Positions 13,618-26,154 of a DNA stretch of 64,000 bases are shown here, piece after piece. This DNA is from Halichoerus grypus (taxonomy: Eukaryota > Chordata > Mammalia > Carnivora > Phocidae), in contig NC_135725.1 of the NCBI RefSeq assembly GCF_964656455.1, positions 49,111,688 through 49,175,687 of the forward strand. Direction: 5' to 3'. Position numbers and translations under genes: made by a program. A model generated the notes under the pieces. It did no database searches. It was not told where the DNA came from and saw nothing but the letters and a program-made list of their open reading frames with translations. How positions within the stretch are numbered: the first letter of the stretch is position 1; the number at the start of each line of letters is the position of its first letter.

Positions 13618-13919
13618 AAACATACTTCAATCTTAATGGTTATAGTGCCCTCTTATATACCAGTTAGGTTTCCAAAAGGTTTAACAACATAAGAAATGGT
13701 CTCAAGAAGTTTGTAGAAACAAGAAAGCCATCAAATAATTCATAATACAATTATTTAATCTTATTCAGAAAGGAAAAAGGGATAATGTCTTGCATTTTGC
13801 TGGAATTTTTGTGCATTCATTTCAAATCATGTTACTTTGGGACTATAGTATCATTGAAAAATAAAGTCACCCAAAGAGAGAAAATTTTTACAGGAAAATT
13901 TATTAAAGTTACTAGGTTA

Positions 13920-14002
13920 GGGGCACCTGGCTGGCCTTGGTGGAGCATGCGACTTAATCTCACGATCAGGAGTTCATGCCCCACAGTGGGAGTAGAGCTT
14001 AC

Positions 14003-14031
<29 letters not shown>
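13920..14031 (+). mobile_element. CAN-SINE, short older form
   Basis: Diverged head GGGGCACCTGGCTGGC, short body ending AGTAGAGCTTACTTT, then an (AAAAC)n tail. Flanks ACTAGGTT and ACTAGATT look like a decayed duplication. Confidence 0.85.
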
Positions 14032-14033
<2 letters not shown>

Positions 14034-14129
14034 CTAGATTTTTGGTTTACAAGTGTTTGTACCTCCCCAACTATATGAAAAAATTTATTGGAGGGAGGGT
14101 GTGATTAAAGAAGAAATACTGCACTTGAC

Positions 14130-14300
14130 TTAGTAATAATAGATCGAAGCCGGCGGATCAAACAGATTGCCATCTGGTCAATCAATTGCCATTTGAAAGG
14201 CTGCTCTAAAAATATCTTCATATAAGTGTCTAAATCTCAACAAAATGTATTGAGTCCTAATTAATTTAGGCTAGCTAGCAGGAAACAAACTTTCACTGTA
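14130..14300. promoter_or_regulatory. Candidate enhancer downstream of ELAVL2 (E-box and MEF2-like sites)
   Basis: Unique sequence with ATTGCCATCTGG and ATTGCCATTTGA as near-repeats (CATCTG at 14171-14176), a MEF2-like CTAAAAATAT (14206-14215) and TAATTA (14258-14263). Inference only. Confidence 0.3.
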
Positions 14301-14564
14301 CATTTTAGATTCCCACTTATAATACAATTACCAAAACCCTCCAATATTCCCAAATTATTTCCCCAAATAAAGATGAAAAAAACATATTCTAATTCTACTC
14401 TAACTTTCTGGGAAGCCACTATATACTAGTCTTGGGCATTAAAGCAATCTCTAGCAGCCTTTAAAATAAAGCAGAGTTCATCAACCTGCTTCAGCTTAGT
14501 ACTCTGGCAGTAAAATACAAGAAATATGTATTTTCTTTTTTGTACAAAAGTAAATGGCTACAGT

Positions 14565-14712
14565 AAAGAAAGTAAGCAGGTGGCTGGCTACCCACTAACT
14601 TTGAGACTATCTACTCTTCTGTAAAATGGAGACAATACAGAATTCCCTGCCTCACAAATTACTGTGACATTCAAATGTCAAAATGTATACAAAGTATATT
14701 GCGAATCCTAAA
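14565..14712 (+). mobile_element. MIR fragment
   Basis: CTACCCACTAACTTTGAGAC, CTTCTGTAAAATGGAGACAA and CCCTGCCTCACAAATTACTG follow MIR order. Confidence 0.6.
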
Positions 14713-15019
14713 GCAACAGGACTATTAAATATGTACACACATATACCTTCTATCAAAACTATATTCAAAGGCAAAAGACATGATAAAAACCGTGAAACCC
14801 ACAATCCCTTCATTTGAGCTGCTGTTTCTGGAAGTGTCAGGCATTAAATTAGAGCCAAAATTATCTAAGAAGTCATTCTTCGCTAAAGATATAAATCTGA
14901 GGCACCAGACTGTTCTGTGAATCTCTTTCTCACACTTGCACATGTAGATTATCCCACAAAAGCCCCAACAAATCAAGAGCAACAAACAAGGAGTAAAAGC
15001 AAAGGACAAATTACTGAGA

Positions 15020-15420
15020 AAACAGCATGACGCTTTCGGATGGACTGTATTTGGGTTTTACAGGGAGGACTCAGAGAGGAAAGAATGGGGCAGGTTCTTT
15101 CTGCAGCAGCAGACACAGCCATCCCAGCTTCCCCAGAGCAAGGTGTTTAAGAGACTCTGATCAGCACGGCATGCTGACGATCCCACCGTACATCTGATTT
15201 GGCTCAGGATCACCCAATCGAATTTGCTAACACAGTAGCCTCCAGAAGAATCACCCATTAAAAACAATCCAAATACAGACTCTAAATGGGCATAAGGCCT
15301 TTTGTGATCTCCGCTGGAGCTTACAGTATCTAACAGCTGCAACTGTGACTGTTCTAGCTAATTGCTCTCAGCAACAAAAATAAACAATCGCTCCAGGAAG
15401 AAGACTGTACCCGCCAAATA
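15020..15420. promoter_or_regulatory. Candidate enhancer downstream of ELAVL2
   Basis: Unique, less AT-rich block with CAGCTG (15334-15339), TAGCTAATTG and AATAAACAATCG (FOX/SOX-like). No repeat or coding match was seen. Confidence 0.3.
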
Positions 15421-15819
15421 TTAATGAATTTTTTAACAGTCAGAAATCTCAAATCTTGGTTTAAAAGCCCTGCCACTGGTTAAGAAAAAAAAAAAGTCTC
15501 CAAGAACAAACAGGGTTGAGGCGGGCCAGACAGAAAGTCCTTGTTTTGTATTTAATCCTCCCCCGCACTTCTGCGCCCCCCCCCCAAAAAAAAAGGAAAA
15601 AGGAAAAGTGCCTTGTGTCTGGAAGAATTTAAGCAATCTGAGATATTTTAACTCATGTATAACTTTTTAACATATGGGGGAAAAGAGTCGTACTGATTGG
15701 AGCTATTTTTAAAGTGCAGCTCTACCGTAAAAATAGACATTTACTCATAAGGATGCTTGAATAGAGAACAAGCCCAATCTACGTCTCATTGTTAAGAAAG
15801 GGGTGAAAAAAAAGCTGCT

Positions 15820-16010
15820 GTGCTTTCTGGAGAGCCGTTTATGGTCCGCTCGTGATGTCATGGCAGGATCCAGGTGCACTCTAACAAGCGTCTTTCAGCC
15901 TCCTCAATCCTTTTAAAAGTGCTCTTCTACCATCAGCTACTTCTCTGAGCACAAGCAATAAGGAGCTAGTATTTACTCAGACCGTTGCAAGAGGGAAGAT
16001 CACTGCAATC
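15820..16010. promoter_or_regulatory. Candidate regulatory block with a CRE-like site
   Basis: Unique sequence including CGTGATGTCATGGC (ATF/CREB-like) and several CpGs in an AT-rich setting. Inference only. Confidence 0.22.
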
Positions 16011-16939
16011 AGAGACACATGGAGGGAGAAAGAAAAATTACTCACCCACAATTAGGTGCCTCATCATCCACTCCTCGCCCAGCATTTCTTTTTGCTAAGG
16101 AAAGAAAGGATAGAAGCAGTTGACTTATCAGTACTCTGGGACATCTACATGTCTTCTGTCCAGAAGGAGAAGAAGGCACTTCATAGTTCTCTCCCCATGC
16201 AGGACCCAGCAGCTTAGGTGAAGCTCACAACCACATACCTGCCGTAGACAATGGCAAGCAGGCATTTTAGGCATCTCCACAACTTAACGCTTGGAAACAT
16301 CACCCCAGTTTCTGGACCTCAATAGGTCTTTAGCCTGGAGCCATGGAGTTGTAATGGGAAACCATGTAGAAACCCTGGATTTTAGCCCTCCCTGAGAAAA
16401 TGTCAGCGGCAATCTGATACAATAAAAACCAGGCAACAGCTTTCACGTGCCAGGTCTCAAAACCAAAATCAGAATGCACTAGTTTATGTCTGAAAAAAAC
16501 CAAACCAAAACAAAACTTTCTCCATACACACCTGGAAAAAAAACAAAAAAAGGGTAAAGAATCCTTTTCAAAAGAAAACCAAAACCAAATTGGAATGTTT
16601 AAAATTTCTTAAAAGATTAGATATATAATCATGACTTTAAAAGTGTCAGAGGAAAAAAAAGGGCTCAAATATCTTTTTCAGAAGACTGAGTTAATTCTAA
16701 TTTGTGCTTTCTGTACTTTATAAATTTTCCACAGGGACTGGATTATTATTGATTGAAATTATCCACAGGGATTAAAATAATATCGAGTGCCTCATAATAA
16801 AATACATGTATTTGCCTATGTTCAACTTCTGGATGCCATATATATATATCCTGCAGGATTTAAGAAATCTGATCCCACAAAAGGACACAGTTTATACAAG
16901 TTAATTCAGCGTGTGTTTTAGTAACTCAGTGATTGTGAA

Positions 16940-17180
16940 GGGCAAAGATCCAGGAGTTAGGAGGGCTGGGTTCAAGGGCCGGGTCTCATATTAGCAAAAG
17001 AACCTTTGAGAACCTTAACGTCTTTGGGACGGACTCACACATCTGCTGAACAAGACCCCTGAAGTGTCTTCCGGCTCAAAACCGGAGAAAAACTAGACAT
17101 AAATTAAATGTTAAGCCCAGAAGCATAGCATAGCTACTGGTACAGAGCAGGTGCTCAATGTATATTTAATGAAAGAATTA
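16940..17180 (+). mobile_element. MIR-like fragment
   Basis: AGGGCTGGGTTCAAGGGCC near the left and ACAGAGCAGGTGCTCAATGT at the right match the MIR start and end; the middle is diverged. Confidence 0.5.
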
Positions 17181-19794
17181 CCAGAAGAGAAGTTTTAAAA
17201 AAATATATTTAAAACAGAGCATCCCAACCATGTCACAAAGGGCTAACAGGGGTGTCAAGCTACTGATCTCCTCAGGACTATAGCCCATCATACAAAACCG
17301 TTTGTGAAGTACAACTTTTTAAGTATACTACCATTACACACACAAAAACATCTTTATTTGAAGAAGTTCATGATCAGCTTATTAAAGTTCTCACTGCCCT
17401 TCATTAAGAAAGACAGCATGTGGGTCTTTATCATCTGATACTCAATCCATTGGATCTGAAAACAGAGAGCATGAGGAGCCATTTACTTAAGAAGCTTTGA
17501 AAGGGACTTTCCTCACACAATTATGGGTGTAAAACAGGCACTTCTCTAAGAGTAACTTCTGAAAACCAGAATCCTCTCAACATATACTTGGGTACATATG
17601 GAGAACACGCAACAGCAACCATTCTCAAAAGATGAAATTCTGCTAAGGAATATTTAAGTAATACAGTAGCAACTGCAATGTGTGGCTTGAACATTTATAG
17701 CAACAGCTACTTATCCTTTTTGATAGTAACTAGGGAATATTTTGGTGTGAAAACCTGCATTATTTCTTGCAATTATTAAAACTGGCAACTTCACAAAACC
17801 TTTTTTTTTTTTTTTGAGAAAGGAAAAGATTGGGAACATATGGGGGGGTTTACTTTCAACGAGGTGCTTAAGGGTACTTCCCAACTAGCTGCTTTTGCTT
17901 CCACATCCAACAAATAAAAGCTCTGCATCTTTTGGAAGCCTGATCGCCTGTATTATGGGTCACCACCTTCCCTTCCCCGGTCTCACCACAGTCACTTCAC
18001 CTTTGTCGCATCTGCAGTGCAATCCACAGAATAAAGCTACCTTGCCAACTGCACTTCATTCCAAAGGGTGGGTCCCTCAGAAGGGGGTTGCCAGTTTCTT
18101 CAAATCTGCAAGGAAGTCCACGGTGGGGCTGGTGGCTTCTGAAACTGTCCAGGGAAGATTCTCGGAAGGAGTGCACAGTGAAAATCAGAGTTAGAGACGC
18201 CACATGGCTGGCCACGATCTGTAGGTCCGAGGGGCCTGCAGAATGAGCAAACAAGCCCTTCCCCCCTTGAAGGGCCACTTCAATGGTCTGCCTTTCTTTC
18301 CTGTGGTTCTTCATGGAAAGGGAAGGTGTGGCTATTAACTGAGCTTCCAAAAAACCCCAGAAAGGTAAAAAGCTGCCAAACTAAAACCTCATCTTGGAAA
18401 TACCTGAGGAACATCTGGGTTTTACAATGTTCCCCTTGTCTTCTAGGAATGTAATCCTTGAGCAATGTGGGTTAAGAAAAATATAAACTGCAGTCCAACA
18501 TTAAGGGTCAAATGGGTACTATGGCCCTAGAAATAGTATAAACACTATAGAAGGATCACTTTACCAACTAAAATCATGGAGTCTGAAAAGGTATACACAC
18601 TGAGAAATAGATTGGTCCAGGGTTCTGGGGTGATTACTGGGAGATTTTGTGGGGGTTTTTGCTTTTGTTTTGCGTACACTGAACAAATGCTCCAAATAAA
18701 CATCTCCCTTAAAAGAAGGCACTGTCCTGCCTAGCAACTCCAAAAATCACATATTACCTATCATAGCAGGTATTTTTCGTGTTACAGTAGAAATATGGGC
18801 AAAGGAGCAAGAACAAAAGTTTTGATGTTTAGATACTTTGTATTTCATTATGGACTCAGATTTCTGACTCATCTAAGATTTAACTAGTCACAAACATAAA
18901 AATGTTTAACGAACTCAAAGATCTATACCGAATCACTTAATTGCCCAGAAAATACTACAAGTAGACAGAAGCTTACCCACATGCCTTTGATCATTGTTCT
19001 CTCATTGACTTCCCTCCCCCAATCTCTTTCAAATCCCACTTAATGCCCCAGCTCAATTGCTACCACCGTGTGGCTTCCCATTCCCACCCAAATTACCCTT
19101 CCAACACACACACACACATCCACACACCACTCCCTTCCTCCTTTTCTTTTTAATGTACTTTGTGCACAGCACTCCACTCTTGATCTTCTTTCTACTGTAT
19201 AGTTACTTGTAGATGTGGACAAATCTTCTTGAGCACAAGACAGACTGTGTGAGAACAGAGTAGCTTATTTCATCCAAACCCTACTGTCTGCCCTTCGAGA
19301 CACGCTGTGGGGGTTCATGCTTGGTTGCTATAAGGTATTTGAAAACATAACATCCGTTAAGTATTTCTGGGGGTTAGTATTAACTACTACATCTTAACCT
19401 GCATCTTTAGTTACTTAAACTAAAAGTAATGTTAATATTGAATTTGAGACCCTAAGATTGTGGCATGTCTTAATTCAAAGTAGAATAATGCCAGTCGGCA
19501 TACTTTTGATATTCAGGGTACTTTACCATATTAGTGCTTTGTAAATTGTCACCCCTTTATTATATGTTTACAGAAGGCAAGAACATCTGGCCAAATTCTT
19601 CCATCAACCCAACTATTGTATTATTATTGTATATAATAATTTATTTTGCTTCAGAAAGGATATGGGCAACTTAATGCATATGACAGCACTTCAAGATTCA
19701 CTAAATGACACTAATGTCAGATTAAAAACTACACAAATGAGTTAATAATCAAATCCAAGAAAGGAAAAGCCAGATCCACAAGAAGGGGAAAGCA

Positions 19795-20030
19795 GGTTCA
19801 CTTCTGCAAGTTGTAACTGGGCTTGTAAAAACTACACCAAGTTAGCTTGAAACTGCTCTGGGCTCTCACAGCACTTAACGACACTGTGGTCCTGGCCTCA
19901 TGGCTTATCTGCCCTCCCTTCTGGGTGACAGTTTCCAAGAAGGTAAGAGCCGCATTGTGCTCATTTTTATAGGCTTGGGGCACAATGCACAATACGCAGA
20001 TCACCAATAAACCTGTGTTGAACAGCCTGA
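19795..20030 (+). mobile_element. L2 LINE 3' end
   Basis: Diverged L2 tail: GGTAAGAGCCGCATTGTGCT, GGCTTGGGGCACAATGCACA, CACCAATAAACCTGTGTTGA. Confidence 0.55.
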
Positions 20031-21975
20031 ATAGCTTCTGTTTATTTCTATAAACCAGAATTCTGGAGAGGTTAATTTCAGTGACCCTATATTCAACAAG
20101 CTGCCTGAATTAATGATATAGATGTTTTAATCCTTCCAACTTAAAGGGAATTGAGCCCACTTTTGGGAATTTTCAGAGAAAGACTACAAAGAATAGTAGA
20201 GAAAAATGAACCATTCACTGCAATGACTGAAGCTATAAATGCTCTTCCAACAATAATCGTTACAATTTTAGCAATACTTCTGTTTTCTTCTGTTTGAGGT
20301 TCCGATATGGTAACAGATACAAAGGATCAAAACCAATGCCTCTTAAATGTATCTTCTCCTCACAAAAAGTATATGCATACTGTTTTGGAAGTATATTAAA
20401 ATTTCAACATACTTACTGTTAAAATATATGCATTTTCTTATTTCTAGGTAACCCTCTGAGTAGGATGTTATAAGCTTCCACTACATTTTTGAACCTCTTA
20501 TAAAGTAAGGGTAGGACGCTTAGTCTTTTTTTTTTTTTTTTAAACAGAAAGGATAAATTGCTAACACTTCTACTCAAATCAGATTAAAATAACATAAAAT
20601 GATGTTAAGATTAAAAAATTTACGTTGGCAACCCTAACACAGAATTGCAATACTCTAGGATGATTTGCAAGTGTGAGGGGAGAAAGGATTCTAAGGAAAA
20701 AAAAAAAACTCTCAAGTATACCAGTAGTCTCACCAACCTCCTTTCCTGAGAATTTTTCCACTATCTGCTCAAATATAAAAGAACTGCTGACATGCAAACC
20801 AGTCAAAATACGGGTAAGTGTGCAAGAGGAGAGAGGTGAGGGGAGGATGTTCTGATAACACAAAATTAGAGTATTAAATTCATATAATAAAGAAGGGGGT
20901 ATGGAGATTTGAGATTAATTGCATGTTAGAAGAAAAAGAATTGTCTTGTCACTCAGCTACTCTCTTGACTACTAAGTTGTGAATTCAGGACAATTACTTT
21001 TAGAATGGCTTTTTACAAAAAAAAAAACTGACAGATACAAATTTTAAAAAACCATTTAGTATACCCTGTAAGAAAAAAAAAAAGAAAAAAAGTACTTCAC
21101 TATATCAAATTTTCTTAAGTTCTATAGAAGTAGAATCTTTGCATAAAGGATCAGCAAGAAGTATTTTCCTTCCTCCACAGATCTGGTAAGGATGTGTAAT
21201 GAGAACTGAACATGTATATGCAACACAGGATTGGCACAGTTCCTGACATGGACACGTGCTACCCACATCAGCCTTAACCGAATGAAAACGGAGTTCCTGA
21301 TTTCAGAGAAGAGTCTCTTGACAATCTGGCACTTGGGCAACAAAAATAAATCTCACACACCAGCAGTTAATCCCACGAGTGAATTAAACCTTGCTGGCAG
21401 AAGCAGAATAAGTTATCTTCCTTCTCTTTGGTTTTTCTTTCGCTCAAGTAAATGTGTGAAGACAATTCCCGTTTAAATAAAAAAAAAAGGTTGATTATTA
21501 AATCAGAGCAATAGAATGATGTCAGCATCCAATTACCCAAACTTTACAACTAGCAGATGAAAGCACGTATTCCTATAAAAATTACTCATTAAGTAATATT
21601 TGAAAGCTAACTATCAGAAATGTCATTCAAAAAAATTTTTTTGCACATTCTACTTCAAATTAACATGCTTCTGGAATTCTTACTTTAGATAACACAGCTT
21701 TCAACTAAAGCTCTGAGAGAACCTCTTAACTCAAGAGGGTAAGTTTATTAGCCTGAGCACAGGAGCCCCCAAAATGTGTATAAAGACCTACTCACCACAC
21801 TGTTCTTTCCCTTCAACTTTGTTTATTGATGTACTGAACATGAAAAAGTACAAAGAATCCAAACACAAAAGAAAACATGTACAGCCTCTTAAATACTCAA
21901 CAGAATATATTTTCTATTCCAACAGATGTGAATTAAGTCATACTGTACAACTTCAAATAAATACCAGCCTTACAT

Positions 21976-21981
21976 TTTATT
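21976..21981 (-). terminator. ELAVL2: Candidate main poly(A) signal of ELAVL2
   Basis: The complement reads AATAAA. It is followed 10-30 nt downstream by ATGTAAGGCTGGTATTTATT and then a GT-rich stretch (GTTGTACAGTATG), as expected for cleavage near 21955-21965. The resulting UTR is about 2.3 kb. Other AATAAA hexamers in the area leave the choice open. Confidence 0.55.
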
Positions 21982-22116
21982 AAGTGCTCTGATAAACACT
22001 GTAAAGTGAAGCACAATTTGCATGCCCTCTCATCAATGCCTTGGTTTGCTACAGTAGTATAGGAAAGAAGCATGTAGCTGCTGTTTTCCCATGAGGGAAA
22101 CCTTATTTTTTTTAAG

Positions 22117-22124
22117 TATATACA
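22117..22124 (-). promoter_or_regulatory. Pumilio-type motif in ELAVL2 3' UTR (distal)
   Basis: The complement reads TGTATATA, matching UGUANAUA. It lies about 140 nt before the proposed poly(A) signal. Confidence 0.5.
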
Positions 22125-22991
22125 TGTATTTTGTTTTTTTAGTTTTTTTTTTTAAACGCAGAAGGTTAACTCTGACAATCTAAATGCACCTAAGGATATG
22201 AGAAAGTGCTAAGCCAATTGATTTCTGAATAGCATTGAGTGGGTCAGCATGAAAACTCGCTTATTCACTTTAGCACGCGCCTCACAGTATATGTACTGTA
22301 CTATACTGAAAAATTTTATAACTACAATTTTAAATAATAAAAAAAACTCAACGCAACCGCAAAGATAATGTACAACTATGTTATGCATAGCACATTGCCT
22401 GTTCTAAGGGGAAGCATGTGAGCATCTCAGTTTATACAAAAAGCAGGACGTAACTATATAGTTCTCAGTGCATCCTGATGAAGGCATTTTTGCCTTCAGC
22501 TTTTTTGAAAATTTATTATAAGCTAGATGCTAATCAGAAAATATTTTGTATTTTTTAAAATTTCTTTCATACATGGTAAAGACTTATTTTATTATTTCCC
22601 CAAATAGTGGTTTAAGCATCATACAAAGTTAAATTTCAGTAGCATACAGATATTTATGATTTTTGTATGAAAAATGTAAGGAAATTTGTTCAAAACCTAT
22701 GGTTATACTCATTTTTTTTTTACCACAAACATATTTATAAACGAAAATGTAGCATCACCATAAACAGCTGAAGCTAGACTATCTACAGACAAAATTAGCA
22801 ACAAATCTGATGCACTGTAAATTCAAGTCCTCAGGACAACAAAAGTGATTAAGCAAGACCTCAAGTAACAATGTTAATGCCATTTACAAAGGAAAAAACT
22901 GATACAAAAACATTCAAAACCTGAACATCACTTGGCATGTAAGGGAAAAAAAAAAATCAAATTAGCTGAAAGGTTCATAAACACAAGGTCT

Positions 22992-22999
22992 TATTTACA
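22992..22999 (-). promoter_or_regulatory. Pumilio-type motif in ELAVL2 3' UTR (middle)
   Basis: The complement reads TGTAAATA, matching UGUANAUA. The motif match is direct; function is inference. Confidence 0.45.
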
Positions 23000-23701
23000 T
23001 TACACAAAGCTCAGGTGTTAGCCTTGAACGTAACTTTCAAAATACCTTCAAATATATCCAACTCAGATCACTTTTGCCGATTTGCTGCAGTACAAATCAT
23101 GTGCAACATCTTTTTTTCCTTAAGACAAAACAATTCTTCAAACAATACTGCAAGTACATCACTAAACACCATGAGCTCTATCTGAAGGGATTTCTTTAGG
23201 AAGAACAGATTTTTTTTCCCCCATCTCTTGGTAATTTAAATTTCTTGCCTGCTCTTATATATTCTTTTGTAAATTTTTTTTATTTGTTTCAAAATCACAA
23301 ATCAATGTGAGCCACCTATCACATAATAACCAGGATGATCAGACACTCCACTGGTGATTACAAAAACGAAACCAGCAGTGTTTCCCCCATTGATTCTACT
23401 CCTTTCATACAAAGATCTCAAAAGTAGTATTTTCTACATCATAAATCTTTCTAAATTTTCCAACCGCTGCAAATTTCCTGGTAAATTTTAAAAGCTCACT
23501 AGGTGTCATATGAAGAGATTTCTCAAAGTATTCAAGTCAAAATATTTGTTCCAGGACCAGTAAAAAGTTTCTCCAAATTTTCTTTTTTATAAAAATAGAT
23601 GCTTTTTTTAAACCCACATCAAAGAGGCTCTTATCTCTTTGGCAAGGTACTGCTTTACGAAAAGTTCTCCAGTATTCTTACAATAAGCGTTTATAATGTA
23701 G

Positions 23702-23720
23702 CCCCCCCCTTCCCCAACCC
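23702..23720 (-). promoter_or_regulatory. G-rich run in ELAVL2 3' UTR, possible RNA G-quadruplex
   Basis: The transcript strand reads GGGTTGGGGAAGGGGGGGG, which gives four possible G3 tracts with short loops. It stands out in an otherwise AT-rich UTR. Confidence 0.5.
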
Positions 23721-24249
23721 AAATCATAATTACAAAATAAATACTGTTTTTAACTTCATAAATAAAAATGTAAACTTCAAAATACTTTTCTTAGACATAA
23801 CAGCAATGCTTTAAATGTAAACCAAACACAAAGCTAATCAGAAAAAGAAATAAAAGGGGGAAAAAAAGACACAACCAACTGAAGAATTACAACACAAAGC
23901 CTCAATATTTACTCACAGGTTCAAGGCAGTTATGTAAAAAGAAAAGAAATGTCTTCCCTTAGCTGAAACACTTTAAAAGGTCCACCTTCTTCAAAGAAGG
24001 CAATAGAATGCAATGTGACAGGTAAAAACCCTGTACCTCTTGTCCATATTCAAACATAAAAGATATTTAAGAAGTTTTAATTCAAATACTAGCAATAAAA
24101 AATCTCACATATTTCTTAGGATGCTAAGTAGTCGTTTTATCCCCATCTCAACACTGACTTACAAAGACATTTACTAATGTATAAAGTTTCTCTTAACTTG
24201 CCTTTGTTGTATAGTTTTCATATATAAATGGACTGAGGACAAGAGCTCA

Positions 24250-24678
<429 letters not shown>

Positions 24679-25089
24679 TTACAGCAATGGACGTATTTCT
24701 TTTCCCCTCCCATCCCAAGAGTTTCAGTAACCCCCTCCCCTCCAACAGATACATACAACTATCTGATGTTTCAACCAAGGTCTGCATGTGGCTTGCAGTG
24801 ACATGCTATACTGACAAGGTATTAATAAATTATGAAATGGTCATTATATGCTGTATTGAATAATATGATCCACAATAGCAAAGAAATATATTTAGAATAT
24901 ATTTAGAAGTGGTTTCATGAATTAAGCAGGACTGGGGGGAAGGGGTACCAACACATACGTACACATGCTATAGCGTCGCAATGCAATATAAAACAAATAA
25001 TGGGGTTTTTAAAGACCAGGTGGCATCCAGTGGTATAAAAATACTCGAATCAACCGTGCTTCAAAAAAACAACTTTTCATTAGGTTGTA

Positions 25090-25095
25090 CATGCA
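25090..25095 (-). promoter_or_regulatory. UGCAUG motif downstream of the 39-nt exon
   Basis: The complement reads TGCATG, the core site bound by RBFOX splicing factors. It lies 102 nt past the weak donor of the 39-nt exon, a position where RBFOX binding usually promotes inclusion. A second UGCAUG is about 342 nt upstream of the exon (25577-25582). Confidence 0.55.
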
Positions 25096-25196
25096 AAAGA
25101 AAACAACACAAACTCATGAAGGGTGTCACTCCCAAAATCAAAGAAACTAATCAATTATGGGAAGGGATTATGAGTATCATGAACCTCTATCATTAC

Positions 25197-25235
25197 CTCT
25201 TTACTCCATAAGCCATATTGAGCAGATTGTCCAAC
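25197..25235 (-). CDS. ELAVL2: ELAVL2 alternative 39-nt hinge exon
   Basis: The exon is 39 nt and encodes LDNLLNMAYGVK between split arginine codons at both ends. The acceptor reads TTTTGCAG before GTTGGAC. The donor reads AAGAG before GTAATGAT and lacks the usual G at +5, so it is weak. Because 39 is a multiple of three and its phases match both neighbours, the protein can be made with or without these 13 residues. Such +/-13-residue hinge isoforms are known for neuronal Hu proteins. It is too short to appear as an open reading frame and was found by looking for the peptide. A UGCAUG motif lies about 100 nt downstream, and a (UG)n tract precedes the next acceptor. Confidence 0.93.
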
Positions 25236-26154
25236 CTGCAAAACATATATTTAGCAAACTTCAGTTTTTAATTTTCCCCTTGATGTTCAAGAAAGCTGGG
25301 TTTGTTACTGCCATCTTCCAAGGGGAGTATTTGTATGTTAATTCTATGTGAACTCTCAAAACTTTGGGTCTTTTCACATTCCTGAAAGAATGGGTACCCA
25401 CTTCCCTAAGACACTAGTTCTTCCAATGGATACAGTTTATCCCTACAGTGATCAGAACCATACAGGCAAAATGTAAGTGGTCATTTGAGGACACCTTTCA
25501 GAGAGGAAATGTGGAGGCTCTGCAACAGTTCACCTTTGGATTCTCATCTATTACCAGGTAAATTCTAAGTGCTCCACATGCACCTACATGTACTTTATAC
25601 TACTGTTACAAAAAAGAAGAAAGAAAGAAAGAAAACAGGCCTCAAATGGAGTCACCTGTGCTGAGCCCCATGTCAGCAAACCAAGACTTCATATCTAAGC
25701 TAAAAGTAAGTTCAAGAATACAAACTTTAACAATTAAGCTGGAATTACCTGGTCAGCTCTAGTGACCCCCACACCTTTCCCCCAAAGGAAGGTGACCCTC
25801 GTGACCTTGCCTGAAACAATCCACTCTTTGTTAGAAATGTCCCTTTTCCTGCTCCCTTCTGCCTGTAAAAGCCTTCCATTTTGTACAGCTCCTTGGAGCT
25901 CCTTTCTATTTGCTAGGTGAAATGCTGCCTGATTCATGAATTGTAGAATAAAGCCAATCTGATGCTCAAATTTACTCAGCTGAATTTTGTTTTTTAACAT
26001 TAAATTTTATAACTACATTGACTCCTGTGTATACCAAGGCACACCGATTGACTTGCCAAAGACCATAGGGCTAGTGACACCAATATTCCATAAATTTCCC
26101 TTCAACCTCTCAACTCTGAAAGTCTTTCTTTTCTTACAAAATGGTGTATTACAG

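Larger units (their letters stand above)
1..21957. other. Intergenic DNA downstream of ELAVL2
   Basis: No exon with convincing splice sites and no intact gene was seen on either strand. The open frames are short, lack family resemblance, and often lie inside SINEs. Content is old repeats (L2, MIR, MER5A, hAT, MLT1 LTR), six CAN-SINEs all left of 14.04 kb, and unique AT-rich sequence. 16.0-21.9 kb holds little beyond a MIR-like piece, an L2 3' end and homopolymer runs. Confidence 0.7.
21958..24249 (-). other. ELAVL2: ELAVL2 3' UTR (about 2.3 kb)
   Basis: This AT-rich stretch directly follows the stop codon and contains no SINE, LINE or other recognisable repeat. It has a TATTTATT-type AU-rich element (complement of 23736-23743), two UGUANAUA Pumilio-type motifs and a G-run cluster. 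The distal boundary is inferred from an AATAAA hexamer at 21976-21981 (complement). Alternative hexamers exist at 22512-22517 (proximal) and 21822-21827 (distal), so UTR length is uncertain and may vary by tissue. Confidence 0.75.

Noticed and set aside
16040..16090. Minus-strand donor-like sequence near TTACTCACCC
   Set aside because: No open frame or matching acceptor makes an exon here; isolated GT-AG-like matches are common.
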